Assembly: GCA_958421945.1 (NCBI GenBank)
Contig: CATZMZ010000010.1
Coordinates: 1 to 59,349, forward strand
Reading direction: 5' to 3'
From: an uncultured Eubacteriales bacterium
GTDB lineage: Bacteria > Bacillota > Clostridia > Christensenellales > Borkfalkiaceae
Length of the DNA stretch: 59,349 bases
Made by a program: the position numbers and the translations under genes. Below the pieces are notes generated by a model. It searched no databases and was not told the DNA's origin. It saw only the letters and a list, made by a program, of their open reading frames with translations. Numbering within the stretch: the stretch's first letter is position 1; each line of letters begins with the position of its first letter. Positions 39,697 through 48,855 of this stretch are shown here, one piece after another.

Positions 39697-40490
39697 GTTT
39701 TTATCTCCTGAATTCCGCCGAAACGACGATTTCTGCACCCGTATTCCGATAACGCTTTATCAAATTCGTTTTCATTAAAATCAGGCCAGAGTACTTCGGT
39801 AAAATATAGCTCCGAATAAGCACCCTGATAAAGCATAAAATTAGACAAACGCAGTTCTCCGCCCGTTCTGATAATAAAATCAGGCTCGCCGAAATCGTAT
39901 GTATATAAATGTTTTGAAATGCTGTCTACGGTTATTTCTTCGCCCGCCTTTAACGCCTCTTTGACCGCGTGGACGATTTCTTGCCTGCCGCCGTAATTAA
40001 CGCCGATATTCAACACGTATTCGGTGTTCTTTTCGGATGCGGCAATCCCCTTTTCGATAATCTTTTTAAGTCTATCGGAAAGCGCGCTCAAATCGCCCAT
40101 AACGGATAACCTGACGTTTTTCGTCAAGACCTTATCGATAAATTTTTTAAAATATCTTTCGAGAAGTCGCATAAGCTCGTCAACTTCGCTTTTGGGTCTT
40201 GACCAGTTTTCGGCAGAAAAAGCGTATAACGACAAAACTTTTACGCCGCGGTTAAAGGCGTGCGTAACAATCGCGTCAACGTTTGCCGAACCTGCGCGAT
40301 GCCCGAATTTACGCGGTTTATTGCGCATATTAGCCCACCGTCCGTTGCCGTCCATAATAATTCCGACGTGCGTCGGAATTTTACGTTCTCCGCTCGGCGT
40401 ATTGCCTGTCTCTTCACCTTTGTGTACGCCCGATTTCAAATCCGTTCCGGCTTTTTCGGACGGTTTTGAGCTAAATTCTTTTTCGGACAT
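39693..40490 (-). CDS. uppS: Isoprenyl transferase (undecaprenyl diphosphate synthase)
   Basis: The 265-residue cis-prenyltransferase makes the C55 lipid carrier used for peptidoglycan and for the glycan pathway at the left of the window. Conserved residues include Ile-Met-Asp-Gly-Asn-Gly-Arg-Trp-Ala near residue 45, Ala-Phe-Ser-Ala-Glu-Asn-Trp-x-Arg and Ile-Arg-Thr-Gly-Gly-Glu-x-Arg-Leu-Ser-Asn-Phe. A 35-residue charged N-terminal extension precedes the usual start. It lies one base after frr. Confidence 0.96.
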   Translation of the reverse strand: MSEKEFSSKPSEKAGTDLKSGVHKGEETGNTPSGERKIPTHVGIIMDGNGRWANMRNKPRKFGHRAGSANVDAIVTHAFNRGVKVLSLYAFSAENWSRPKSEVDELMRLLERYFKKFIDKVLTKNVRLSVMGDLSALSDRLKKIIEKGIAASEKNTEYVLNIGVNYGGRQEIVHAVKEALKAGEEITVDSISKHLYTYDFGEPDFIIRTGGELRLSNFMLYQGAYSELYFTEVLWPDFNENEFDKALSEYGCRNRRFGGIQEIKT

Positions 40491-40491
40491 A

Positions 40492-41067
40492 TCAAACAGT
40501 CATTATATCCTTTTCTTTTTCGGCGGAAAGCTTATCGATTTTTTCGACAACCTCGGAAATAACCTTGTCAACGTCCTTTTCGCAGACGGCATGCTCGTCC
40601 TCGGAAAGCTCCTTATCGTTTTTCATCTTTTTAAGAGTATCCATAGCGTCGCGACGAACGTTTCTTGCAGCAACCTTAGCGTCTTCGGCAAGTTTTTTAA
40701 CCTGCTTAACAAGTTCTTTTCTTCTTTCTTCGGTAAGCATCGGGAAAACGAGTCTTATTACCTTGCCGTCGTTAGATGGGGTAATTCCGATATTCTCGGC
40801 AAGCAGCTGTTTTTCGATAACTTTAAGCATAGAAGAGTCCCATGGCGCGATAACGAGGCACCTCCCCTCCGTAACCGAAAGGTTGCCGACCTGATTTATC
40901 GGTGTGGGCGTTCCGTAATAATCAACCAGGACTTTATCCAGAATATGCGGATTTGCCCGTCCTGCGCGGATTGAAACGTATTCCGAGTTAAGCACAGAAA
41001 CGGTTTTATCCGTTTTCTCCATAACCTCCATCATAAGCTCTTCAAATTTTTCATTTTCGATTGCCAT
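40492..41067 (-). CDS. frr: Ribosome recycling factor
   Basis: The 191-residue factor splits post-termination ribosomes with EF-G. It shows the typical Arg-Ala-Gly-Arg-Ala-Asn-Pro near residue 36 and Val-Lys-Lys-x-Ala-Glu-Asp-Ala-Lys-Val-Ala-x-Arg-Asn-Val-Arg-Arg near residue 130, at normal length. It is placed between pyrH and uppS as usual. Confidence 0.97.
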   Translation of the reverse strand: MAIENEKFEELMMEVMEKTDKTVSVLNSEYVSIRAGRANPHILDKVLVDYYGTPTPINQVGNLSVTEGRCLVIAPWDSSMLKVIEKQLLAENIGITPSNDGKVIRLVFPMLTEERRKELVKQVKKLAEDAKVAARNVRRDAMDTLKKMKNDKELSEDEHAVCEKDVDKVISEVVEKIDKLSAEKEKDIMTV

Positions 41068-41166
41068 ATTTTTCTCCTTATAAGTTCATTGTAAATTGCA
41101 TATATTTTTCGGCGCGAAAATCGCCAAAGCTTTTTCTTTTCGTAATAAAAAACGTGCATCGGCAAA

Positions 41167-41877
41167 TCAGTTTTTGATAAGTGTGCCGATTTTTTCGCCC
41201 GTAACGGCGCGCTTTAATGCGTCCTTTTCAAATAAACCGAACGCAAGCACGGGAATATGATTTTCCATACAAATGGTAATCGCGGTCGTATCCATAGCCT
41301 TTAATCCCTGCGCGATATAATCTTTATAAGTAACGCTTTCAAGCTTCTTGGCGTTCGGGTTAACCTTCGGGTCGGAATCGTATATTCCGTCCACGTTTTT
41401 AGCGAGAAGCAAAACGTCCGCGTTGATTTCCGCAGCGCGAAGCGCAGCAGCCGTATCGGTAGTAAAATACGGATTGCCCGTTCCGCAAGCGAAAATAACT
41501 ATTCTGTTTTTGTTAAGATGTGACAAAGCCTTTCTTAAAATATACGGCTCGGCAACGCGAGTAATGGTTAAAGCCGTCTGAACGCGCGTGGGAACGCCCT
41601 TTCTTTCAAGCGCGTCCTGAATAGCGAGTGCGTTGATAACGGTCGCAAGCATGCCCATATGGTCGGCAGTTGACCTATCCATCTCCGTGCCTTGTCTGCC
41701 ACGCCAAAAATTGCCGCCGCCGACGATTATGCCTATCTGTACGCCGAGATTTTTAACCTCGATAATCTGGTCGATAACTTCTGACAGCGTTTTTTCGTCG
41801 ATGCCGTTTCCCTTATCTCCCGCAAGCGCTTCGCCCGAAAGCTTTATTATCACTCTTTTGTAAACCGATTGACTCAT
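41167..41877 (-). CDS. pyrH: UMP kinase
   Basis: The 236-residue amino-acid-kinase-fold enzyme phosphorylates UMP to UDP. Lys-Leu-Ser-Gly-Glu-Ala-Leu near residue 12, Gly-Gly-Gly-Asn-x-x-Arg-Gly at about 53 and Thr-Asp-Thr-Ala-Ala-Ala-Leu-Arg-Ala are diagnostic. It heads the frr-uppS-cdsA-dxr-rseP run; bacterial PyrH is normally feedback-inhibited by UTP. Confidence 0.97.
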   Translation of the reverse strand: MSQSVYKRVIIKLSGEALAGDKGNGIDEKTLSEVIDQIIEVKNLGVQIGIIVGGGNFWRGRQGTEMDRSTADHMGMLATVINALAIQDALERKGVPTRVQTALTITRVAEPYILRKALSHLNKNRIVIFACGTGNPYFTTDTAAALRAAEINADVLLLAKNVDGIYDSDPKVNPNAKKLESVTYKDYIAQGLKAMDTTAITICMENHIPVLAFGLFEKDALKRAVTGEKIGTLIKN

Positions 41878-41959
41878 AAATAGTCTCCTAATAAAATCTT
41901 ATTTTAATTATACAATATTTAACGCGTTTTGTCTATAACCGAGCGCAAAAAGCCGTAAA

Positions 41960-42886
41960 TTATTTGACGATTTTTACGGATTCGGTGTTCCGCGCAAGGA
42001 AAACGCCGTTATCGAAGCCTTGAATACGCTTGTCCGTCTCCGCTTTTTCAAGCCGATACTCCGCCCAAGCGCAGTAAAGCGGCTCTCTTTCTATATCCAC
42101 GAATTGTCTGTTAAGCTTTTTTGCCACAACCCCCGTAGTGCCGCTGCCCGAAAAAATGTCGAGAACAAGGTCTTTTTCACGCGAGCTTGCCAGAATCAGC
42201 TTTGCGATAAGTTTTTCGGGTTTTTGCGTCGGGTGTGCGGTATTTTCGGGCATCGACCAGTACGGAACGGAAATATCGTCCCAAAAGTTGGACGGGCAAG
42301 TCAATCTGAATTTGCCTTTATCCGTTTCCTGCCAGTCCTTGGGCTTGCCGTTTTCCTTATACGGCGCGATAACCTTTTTGACCTGCTTTACCGAGTCGAG
42401 ATTAAAAACGTAATCGCTGCCTACAGTTGCGAAAAACACGTCCTCCATGGAATTTTTCCAGTTCGTTTTCGCGCCTCTGCCCTTTTCGCGCTCCCAGGTA
42501 ATACGATTTCTTAAAATAAAATGCTTATCGAGAACGGGCGCAAGGTAAACGGAGCTTTTCCAGTCGGAGCAAACGTATACGCTTGCGGTGGGTTTAAGTT
42601 TCGGCTTAACCGCCTCAATCCATCTTTCGGTATATTCAGCGTATTTTTCGCCGCCCATCTTCTTAAAAACGTTCCCGTTAAAATTTTTTTCCAAATCGTA
42701 AGGCGGGTCAACCACGAGCAAATCCACCGAGCCGTCTTTCATTCTTTTCAATGCCTCGAAGACGTCGCCCGTTACCGTTACGTTCGTTCTTACTCCGTCG
42801 TAAACTTCGGCTTTTACGCAGCGTTCGAGATATTTTCCCGCCTCAGATAAGGGAAAATCTATCGTTTTGTTTCTTACTGATTTCAT
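41960..42886 (-). CDS. DNA methyltransferase, beta class, orphan
   Basis: The 308-residue methylase has catalytic Asp60-Pro-Pro-Tyr63 first and the SAM-binding Asp-Ile-Phe-Ser-Gly-Ser-Gly-Thr-Thr later (about 235), the order of beta-class N6-adenine or N4-cytosine enzymes, with the target-recognition region between. A family-typical Pro-Thr-Gln-Lys-Pro precedes the SAM site. No restriction gene is nearby and it lies between rho and pyrH, five bases after rho. A solitary housekeeping or regulatory methylase is likely. The target sequence cannot be predicted; DPPY favours adenine. Confidence 0.85.
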   Translation of the reverse strand: MKSVRNKTIDFPLSEAGKYLERCVKAEVYDGVRTNVTVTGDVFEALKRMKDGSVDLLVVDPPYDLEKNFNGNVFKKMGGEKYAEYTERWIEAVKPKLKPTASVYVCSDWKSSVYLAPVLDKHFILRNRITWEREKGRGAKTNWKNSMEDVFFATVGSDYVFNLDSVKQVKKVIAPYKENGKPKDWQETDKGKFRLTCPSNFWDDISVPYWSMPENTAHPTQKPEKLIAKLILASSREKDLVLDIFSGSGTTGVVAKKLNRQFVDIEREPLYCAWAEYRLEKAETDKRIQGFDNGVFLARNTESVKIVK

Positions 42887-42891
42887 AGCGA

Positions 42892-44487
42892 TTATTTACC
42901 GTAAATTTTCATCCACGCGTCGATTTTGTTGGCAAGGTCATCGTTGCTTTTGGACTTTCTCATCATTTCGATAAGCGTGTCGGTTGCGTCCTCGCGTTCG
43001 GCAAGAATTTTCCTTAACTTGTAAGCCGTGGAAAGTTCTTTTTCGCTTAAAAGCAGTTCTTCCTTTCTCGTACCCGATTTATAAAGGTCGATTGCGGGAA
43101 ACACGCGTTTTTCGGAAAGCTCTCTCGAAAGATGAATCTCCATGTTGCCCGTGCCTTTGAATTCTTCGTAAATAACGTCGTCCATGCGACTGCCGGTATC
43201 TATCAACGCAGTGGATAAAATCGTAAGACTTCCTCCGTTTTCGATATTTCGCGCCGCACCGAAAAACCGTTTCGGACCTTGCATTGCGGCGGGGTCAAGT
43301 CCGCCAGATAACGTTTTGCCCGATGATTCTATTGTATTATTGTAGGCGCGCGCAAGACGCGTCAGCGAATCCATAAGAATAACCACGTTTTGCCCAACCT
43401 CAACAAGCCTTTTTGCGCGGTTTACGACGAGTTCCGCAGCTCTGACGTGATGCTCGGAACATTCGTCGAACGTGGAAAAAACAACCTCGCCATTAACGCT
43501 TCGTTTTATATCGGTAACCTCTTCGGGACGCTCGTCGATTAACAGCACGATAAGCTTAACGAAAGGGTAATTTTTCTCGATTGATTGAGCTATTTTTTTA
43601 AGCAAGGTCGTTTTACCCGTTTTAGGCGGCGCAACGATTAAACCGCGTTGTCCCATTCCTATCGGCGCAAATAAATCTATACCCCGTATCGCTATATCGT
43701 CTTCCGCGTCCGCGCGTTCGAGTTTTATGCGTTCGGTCGGATAATAAGGAGTTAAATCGTCAAAATTATTGCGTTTTAAAAATAATTTCGGGTCAAGGTC
43801 GTTTATTGAAATAACCTCTTGCAACGCTGCGGAATCGCCGTCCCTTACCGATTTAACCACCGCTTTAACCTTATCTCCGCGCCTCAAATTGTATTTTTTT
43901 ATGTTTACGTTGGAAACGTATGCGTCGTCGCGGGAGTTTTCGTAATTATTAACCCTTAAAAACCCATAGCCCGAAACGTGCTGTTCTAAAACGCCTTCTA
44001 CGATAAAGGTGTTAGACGACGAGTCTTTCACGACCGCGCCGTTTGTACTTGAATTGCCGTTTGATCCGCCCGCGTTTTCAACATGGGATTCCGGATAATC
44101 GCGCACGGACTGCTCGTTATTCTGCGGCGGCGCTTGCACCGTTCTTTCCTGCCTTGCGTTCGGCGCGCACGAATCGTTAAAAATCAAGTGTGTGGAGCTG
44201 TTGCGGATATATTTTTTATAAGACGGGTCGGGAGTGAAAAAATGCGGCTGTTCCTCCTCTAAAAAACTTGAAATATCGACGTCGACCTTAGGCGGCGCAC
44301 CTCTGCCTTTCGACGTGCCGTGTTCGGGAGCAAGCCGCCCCTCCTGAATCGCAATAATTTCGTTTATAAGCTCCTCTTTCTTTTTGCCGGCAGGCGCTCT
44401 TACTCCTATATACCTACCTATTTCGCGAACGACAGCCAAATGCTGCGATAACAACATTTCTCTCGTTAAAATCTTTAATTTTTTCAT
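42892..44487 (-). CDS. rho: Transcription termination factor Rho
   Basis: The 531-residue RNA helicase ends transcription on untranslated RNA. A SAP-like helical N-terminus is followed by a variable, Asn-, Ser- and Gly-rich linker (about 55-165), the cold-shock-like RNA-binding domain, then the ATPase with Pro-Pro-Lys-Thr-Gly-Lys-Thr (Walker A) and Leu-Ile-Asp-Glu-Arg-Pro-Glu-Glu-Val. The variable insertion makes it longer than E. coli Rho (419). It precedes the orphan methylase gene by five bases. Confidence 0.96.
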   Translation of the reverse strand: MKKLKILTREMLLSQHLAVVREIGRYIGVRAPAGKKKEELINEIIAIQEGRLAPEHGTSKGRGAPPKVDVDISSFLEEEQPHFFTPDPSYKKYIRNSSTHLIFNDSCAPNARQERTVQAPPQNNEQSVRDYPESHVENAGGSNGNSSTNGAVVKDSSSNTFIVEGVLEQHVSGYGFLRVNNYENSRDDAYVSNVNIKKYNLRRGDKVKAVVKSVRDGDSAALQEVISINDLDPKLFLKRNNFDDLTPYYPTERIKLERADAEDDIAIRGIDLFAPIGMGQRGLIVAPPKTGKTTLLKKIAQSIEKNYPFVKLIVLLIDERPEEVTDIKRSVNGEVVFSTFDECSEHHVRAAELVVNRAKRLVEVGQNVVILMDSLTRLARAYNNTIESSGKTLSGGLDPAAMQGPKRFFGAARNIENGGSLTILSTALIDTGSRMDDVIYEEFKGTGNMEIHLSRELSEKRVFPAIDLYKSGTRKEELLLSEKELSTAYKLRKILAEREDATDTLIEMMRKSKSNDDLANKIDAWMKIYGK

Positions 44488-44503
44488 ATTATACCTCAGA
44501 ATG

Positions 44504-44540
44504 TTTTATTCGTATTTAATATTAAAAAGCGTAAAACGCT
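44504..44540 (-). terminator. Weak terminator between the flavoprotein gene and rho
   Basis: AAGCG and CGCTT with a five-base loop are followed by TTTTTAAT on the minus strand just after the flavoprotein stop codon. The stem is short, so read-through into rho is likely. Confidence 0.4.
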
Positions 44541-45772
44541 TAGTTGTCGTAGCTTTTAATGCATCTTGCAGCCATTATCGCCGATAAAAACGCAAACGAC
44601 AAATTAAATCCGCCGCAATCGCCGTCGACGTTGACGATTTCACCTGTAAAAAACAACCCGTTCGACAACTTGCTTTGCATAGAAAACGGATTTATATCAT
44701 CCGTATCCACGCCGCCTTTCGTAACCTGCGCATAATCGAAGCCGAGCGTCCCCGTGACGTTAAGCCTGAATGCTTTTATCGCGCTTGCAACCGCTTCAGG
44801 TGCGGAATTTTTAACGTTTTTAAGAATAGCTTGACCTGTTTTTTTATTGATTATTCCCGTTAAAACGTTTTCTTCTTTTATATAGTCTTTATTAGCTCTG
44901 TCGGAAAGTATTTTAGTTAAAGCGTCGACGGATATTTCCGGCAAAAACTCGACCGAAAAGAACGGTTTTACGCATTCTGAAAGTCTTGATGAAAGCGCGA
45001 AAACCGTATTGCCCGATACGCCGTAATCCGTAAAAAGCAAATCGCCGACAGCCTCGCCTTTTGCTTCTGCATTTTTCCCTTCCGCGTCGTCAAAAAGCTT
45101 AAGTCTTACCCTTTCTTTAATTCCTTTAAGCCCCCTGATTGCCCCCGTTTCCGTTTTAACCTGAACCAAAGACGGCGCAAGACGCGTTATTCTATGTCCG
45201 AACGCCTCGGCAATCCGATAACCGTTTCCGTCCGTCCCGAACTGCTTTGCCGCGCAACCGCCGCACGCAAGAACAATTTTTTCCGCGTAGCGCGTTATGT
45301 TTTCGGCGTCGGTCAATGAATAGACTTTCCCTGCCCTTTTTACCGTTTTTATATAGCAATTCGTTTGAATTTCGCAACGCTTGTCACTTAAAAAAGCCCT
45401 TATTATGTCGAGCGCGGAGGACGCCTGCTTTGAAAACGGGTAATATCTTCCTTCTTCGTCTTTAACAAGCGGTATGCCCATATCGTAAAAATATTCGGTA
45501 AGATTAACGGATGATGCGTTATTTAAAAATGCGCTGACAAAATTCCGCTCGCCGTGAAAACGAGCTTCGCAAAGCTTTTCGTTTGTAAAATTCCCCTGAC
45601 CGTTTCCCGTAGCGACGAGCTTTTTACCTACTCTGTCGTTGCGTTCCAAAACGATGATTTCGTCGCCGTTAAAAGGGGTTTTTCCGCTTAATAATTCCGC
45701 AGCGCACAATAAACCGGAAGCACCGCCACCGATTATTGCGACCTTATACGCATTACGCAAAGTACACCTCAC
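44540..45772 (-). CDS. HI0933/YhiN-family flavoprotein
   Basis: The 410-residue protein has the dinucleotide-binding Gly-Gly-Gly-Ala-Ser-Gly at residues 15-20, Gly-Asn-Gly-Gln-Gly-Asn-Phe-Thr-Asn near residue 57 and a C-terminal Phe-Thr-Gly-Glu-Ile-Val-Asn-Val-Asp-Gly-Asp-Cys-Gly-Gly-Phe-Asn, all typical of the HI0933-like NAD(P)/FAD-dependent oxidoreductases. The reaction is not established; roles in tRNA or rRNA base chemistry have been suggested for relatives. It stands upstream of rho. Confidence 0.9.
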   Translation of the reverse strand: MRCTLRNAYKVAIIGGGASGLLCAAELLSGKTPFNGDEIIVLERNDRVGKKLVATGNGQGNFTNEKLCEARFHGERNFVSAFLNNASSVNLTEYFYDMGIPLVKDEEGRYYPFSKQASSALDIIRAFLSDKRCEIQTNCYIKTVKRAGKVYSLTDAENITRYAEKIVLACGGCAAKQFGTDGNGYRIAEAFGHRITRLAPSLVQVKTETGAIRGLKGIKERVRLKLFDDAEGKNAEAKGEAVGDLLFTDYGVSGNTVFALSSRLSECVKPFFSVEFLPEISVDALTKILSDRANKDYIKEENVLTGIINKKTGQAILKNVKNSAPEAVASAIKAFRLNVTGTLGFDYAQVTKGGVDTDDINPFSMQSKLSNGLFFTGEIVNVDGDCGGFNLSFAFLSAIMAARCIKSYDN

Positions 45773-45890
45773 GTTAGTTTATTATATATTAAAAAGAAAG
45801 GAAAATAACGGGACGTAAAGCGCTTATTACGCGTTTATTGACGAAAAAACGAAAACACGCGTAACAACCGCGCCCCCATAAATATTTAAA

Positions 45891-46007
45891 TTAAAAGACA
45901 AGAAAAACAAGCGCGGTTTTACCGCTATGTTTAACAAGAATTTCACCGTTTACGTCGGTGGGCTTAATACCGCAGTACCGGGCGAATATTTCGCCGTTTT
46001 CGGTCAT
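45891..46007 (-). CDS. Possible small protein in the gph-flavoprotein gap
   Basis: The 38-residue frame starts at ATG 46007 and stops at 45891 in the 280-base gap. Codon choice looks like that of neighbouring genes and the frame stays open upstream with Pro-Cys-Gly-Cys-Gly before the Met, so an N-terminally longer form is possible, but no clear ribosome-binding site is seen. The rest of the gap has an 8-base inverted repeat (TTACGCGT, about 45830-45865) and nothing else recognised. Confidence 0.28.
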   Translation of the reverse strand: MTENGEIFARYCGIKPTDVNGEILVKHSGKTALVFLVF

Positions 46008-46053
46008 CGTACCACACCCGCACGGTCTTGATAATGAAAATCCGACGAAAAGA

Positions 46054-46728
46054 TTAACTTTCGCGATTAAGAATCAAATCTGCAACGCGGCTCGGCGTGT
46101 CGGCAAAAACCTTTGCGCCGAAGCTTTCAAGCTTCTCCCTTGAAGAATAGCCCCAAAGCACGAAAATTCCGTTTACGCCCGAATTAAGCGCGGTCTGAAC
46201 GTCTGCGTCTCCGTCGCCGACGAAATACGCGTTCTCCGGCAATACGTCGAATTCGTTTAAAATTACGAGCGTTGCGGTTTTATCAGGCTTGCATTTAACC
46301 GAACCGCTCTGCCCGACGATTTTGTCGAACCCCATATCGCTCATGTAATTCTGAACGACGTTATCGGTCGTTTCCTGCGGTTTGTTAGTTAAAATCGCTG
46401 TTTTAAAGCCGGCGGCTTTAAGCCGTGCAAGCATATCCTTAACCCCGTCGAAAAGCCTCGTATGGGGGCTTCCGGAAGCAGTGTATTTTTCGTTATAGAA
46501 GGCAAGTCTTTCGTCCAACTCGTTATCGGTCAAAGGCAGACCTATACAATCCTTAACGAGATTTCTCGCTCCGTGTCCTACGTGAGATTTTACCTCTTCC
46601 TCGGAAAGCGTTTTATATCCGAATTTTTTTAACATTATATTTATGTTTTCGGCAATATCGGGAACAGAATCTATAAGCGTTCCGTCCAAATCGAATATTA
46701 CGGCTTTATTACGTTTTATTTCATCCAT
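46054..46728 (-). CDS. gph: HAD phosphatase, phosphoglycolate phosphatase-like
   Basis: The 224-residue HAD hydrolase has motif I Phe-Asp-Leu-Asp-Gly-Thr-Leu at residues 13-19, motif II Leu-Thr-Asn-Lys near residue 114, and motif IV Val-Gly-Asp-Gly-Asp-Ala-Asp near residue 170, with a helical cap between. Phosphoglycolate or another small sugar phosphate is the likely substrate. It lies about 50 bases after argS on the same strand. The gene symbol is tentative. Confidence 0.85.
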   Translation of the reverse strand: MDEIKRNKAVIFDLDGTLIDSVPDIAENINIMLKKFGYKTLSEEEVKSHVGHGARNLVKDCIGLPLTDNELDERLAFYNEKYTASGSPHTRLFDGVKDMLARLKAAGFKTAILTNKPQETTDNVVQNYMSDMGFDKIVGQSGSVKCKPDKTATLVILNEFDVLPENAYFVGDGDADVQTALNSGVNGIFVLWGYSSREKLESFGAKVFADTPSRVADLILNRES

Positions 46729-46777
46729 TTTTTTTAACCTTCGTTATAGTCTTGTATAACTTTGCCAGCAAAGGGAT

Positions 46778-48460
46778 TTACATCTCTTCAACCGTTTCGA
46801 TACCTAAAAGCGTTAAAGCGTTCGTGAGAGTTATCTTGACAGCCTCGGTGACGGCAAGCCTGAAATTGCGGAGATTTTTATCCTCGCAACCGATTTTGCA
46901 GCTGATATAAAATTTATTAAAGGCAGACGCAAGGTCGAGCGCGTAACGAGTAACTATTGACGGCTCGTATCTTTCGCCTGCGGCGGCAACCGCCTCGCCG
47001 AACCTGCCCAGCTCTGCAATTACCTGATACTCGTCCTCGTTTAACCCTTCGATAACGTAGTTTTCTCGCGCGGGGTTTTTATTTAAAACGCTGTTGCATC
47101 TTGCGACCGAATACTGCAAATACGGACAGGTTTCCCCCTCGAAAGAAAGTACTCTGTCATAACTGAAAACTATATCCTTTATCTTATTATTGCAAAGCGC
47201 GCTGAAAATAACCGCGCCCGTTCCGACAGCCCTCGCGGTCTTTTCCTTATCGCGTAAATCGGGATTTTTTTCTTCGATAACCTTGTACGCCTTTTCGACC
47301 GTCTTTTTAATAACGTCCTCTAAAAGGACAACATTTCCTTCACGCGTACTCATAGAACCGCTTTCTAAGCTTACCATTCCGTAAGCGACGTGGACGAGAT
47401 CCTTCGCCCAAGGCTTTCCCATAAGCTCCAAAACCTTAAAAAACTGCTTAAAATGCAAGTTTTGCTGATACGCCACTACGTAAAGGCATTTATAGAAATC
47501 ATAGGTTTTTTTGCGATAAATAGCGGCTGCGATATCGCGCGTGGCATATAAAGACGAGCCGTCCGATTTAAGAATAAGACACGGGGGCATTCCGAATTCT
47601 TCCAAATCAACGACCGACGCGCCGTCAGACTCCTTTAACAAACCTTTTTGTTTAAGCTCGTCGACGACCGCACCCATTTTGTCGTTATAAAAGCTTTCGC
47701 CCGCGTAAGAATCAAACGAAACGTTCAATTCCTTATAAATCTTATCGACCTCTTCGAGCGTAATTTGTTTAAAAGTTTCAAACAAAGCGAGCGCATTCGG
47801 GTCTTTATCTTCTATAAGCTTAAAATAATGCCTCGCCTCGTCGTCAAGCTCGGGATGAATCTTCGCCTCCTCATGAAATTTAACGTAAATCCTCGTAAGC
47901 TCTTTAAGTCTGCCATCCCGGACAAGCTCCGCACTGCTCCATTTTTTATAAGCTACGATAAGCTTTCCGAACTGCGTTCCGTAATCTCCGAGATGGTTTA
48001 TTCCGACTACGTTATAACCCGAAAATTTATAAATTTTACACAACGCGCTACCGATAACCGTCGTGCTTAAATGCCCTATATGAAAAGGCTTCGCGATATT
48101 TATCGAAGAATAGTCAATACAAATCGTTTTTCCCTTGCCAACGTCGGATGAACCGTATTTTTCGCCCGCGTTTATAACGGCGTTCAAAACGTCTTTCGCA
48201 AAATTAACGCGGTTGACCTTGAAATTAAGATAGCCGTTTATCGCGGTCACCTCGCTGATTACGTCGTCGGTCACAAAACTTTCTTTAAGCGTTTCGGCAA
48301 TTTTAACGGGAGATTGTCTTAAAGCTTTGGACAACTTAAAGCACGGGAGCGCGTAATCTCCCATTGCGTTATCGGGCGGAATTTCAATAAAAGAGCGAAG
48401 CTGCTCCTTTGCTATGCCTTCGATTTTAAGCTTTTCCGCAACGTATTCTTTATAATCCAT
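46778..48460 (-). CDS. argS: Arginine-tRNA ligase
   Basis: The 560-residue class I synthetase charges tRNA-Arg. The ATG at 48460 is chosen because AAAGGACGG lies six bases upstream; the 38 extra codons back to 48574 lack this and look unlike a protein. It has an N-terminal additional domain, Lys-Pro-Phe-His-Ile-Gly-His near residue 120, an Ala-Tyr-Gly-Met-Val segment and a C-terminal anticodon-binding helical domain ending in Leu-Leu-Gly-Ile. The usual KMSKS is Met-Ser-Thr-Arg-Glu-Gly, as in many ArgRS. Confidence 0.96.
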   Translation of the reverse strand: MDYKEYVAEKLKIEGIAKEQLRSFIEIPPDNAMGDYALPCFKLSKALRQSPVKIAETLKESFVTDDVISEVTAINGYLNFKVNRVNFAKDVLNAVINAGEKYGSSDVGKGKTICIDYSSINIAKPFHIGHLSTTVIGSALCKIYKFSGYNVVGINHLGDYGTQFGKLIVAYKKWSSAELVRDGRLKELTRIYVKFHEEAKIHPELDDEARHYFKLIEDKDPNALALFETFKQITLEEVDKIYKELNVSFDSYAGESFYNDKMGAVVDELKQKGLLKESDGASVVDLEEFGMPPCLILKSDGSSLYATRDIAAAIYRKKTYDFYKCLYVVAYQQNLHFKQFFKVLELMGKPWAKDLVHVAYGMVSLESGSMSTREGNVVLLEDVIKKTVEKAYKVIEEKNPDLRDKEKTARAVGTGAVIFSALCNNKIKDIVFSYDRVLSFEGETCPYLQYSVARCNSVLNKNPARENYVIEGLNEDEYQVIAELGRFGEAVAAAGERYEPSIVTRYALDLASAFNKFYISCKIGCEDKNLRNFRLAVTEAVKITLTNALTLLGIETVEEM

Positions 48461-48753
48461 ATATATCCGTCCTTTATTCGAGTTCCGTATTAAGCGTTTT
48501 ACGTTTCGCGCCAAAAGCGTTAAACCCCGCATATCGTATTCAGCGCGTTTATCGTTTTTATTTCGAGAGTTCATGTTTCGCGTTTATCCCTTCGTTTTCA
48601 ACGTTACGATTATTATGCTTTAGCGTACGCAAACGCGCTTAAACAGGCGTTCGAGAATCCTTCCCGAAAACCGCAATTCTCCGCTTTTATAATATTCTAT
48701 CACATAGCCGCTTAAAAAAGCAAATCAAAAACTCGTTTTTTTGCCTTAAAAAC

Positions 48754-48782
48754 TTGAAATTTTTTAAGTTTTATTCTATAAT
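48754..48782 (+). promoter_or_regulatory. ychF: ychF promoter
   Basis: TTGAAA and a perfect TATAAT with a 17-base spacer on the plus strand, about 70 bases upstream of the ychF start. It lies in the divergent gap between argS and ychF. Confidence 0.85.
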
Positions 48783-48855
48783 GTATTCAGACGGGCTTTT
48801 CACCCGCTATCGCTAACGATTTATAACTGAAAAATAACATTTTGGAGAATAAGTA

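Noticed and set aside
40024..40974. 316-codon plus-strand frame opposite uppS and frr
   Set aside because: It crosses two well-identified genes on the other strand and has no domain.
41960..42886. Restriction-modification system
   Set aside because: No nuclease or specificity gene lies nearby; the flanking genes are rho and pyrH.
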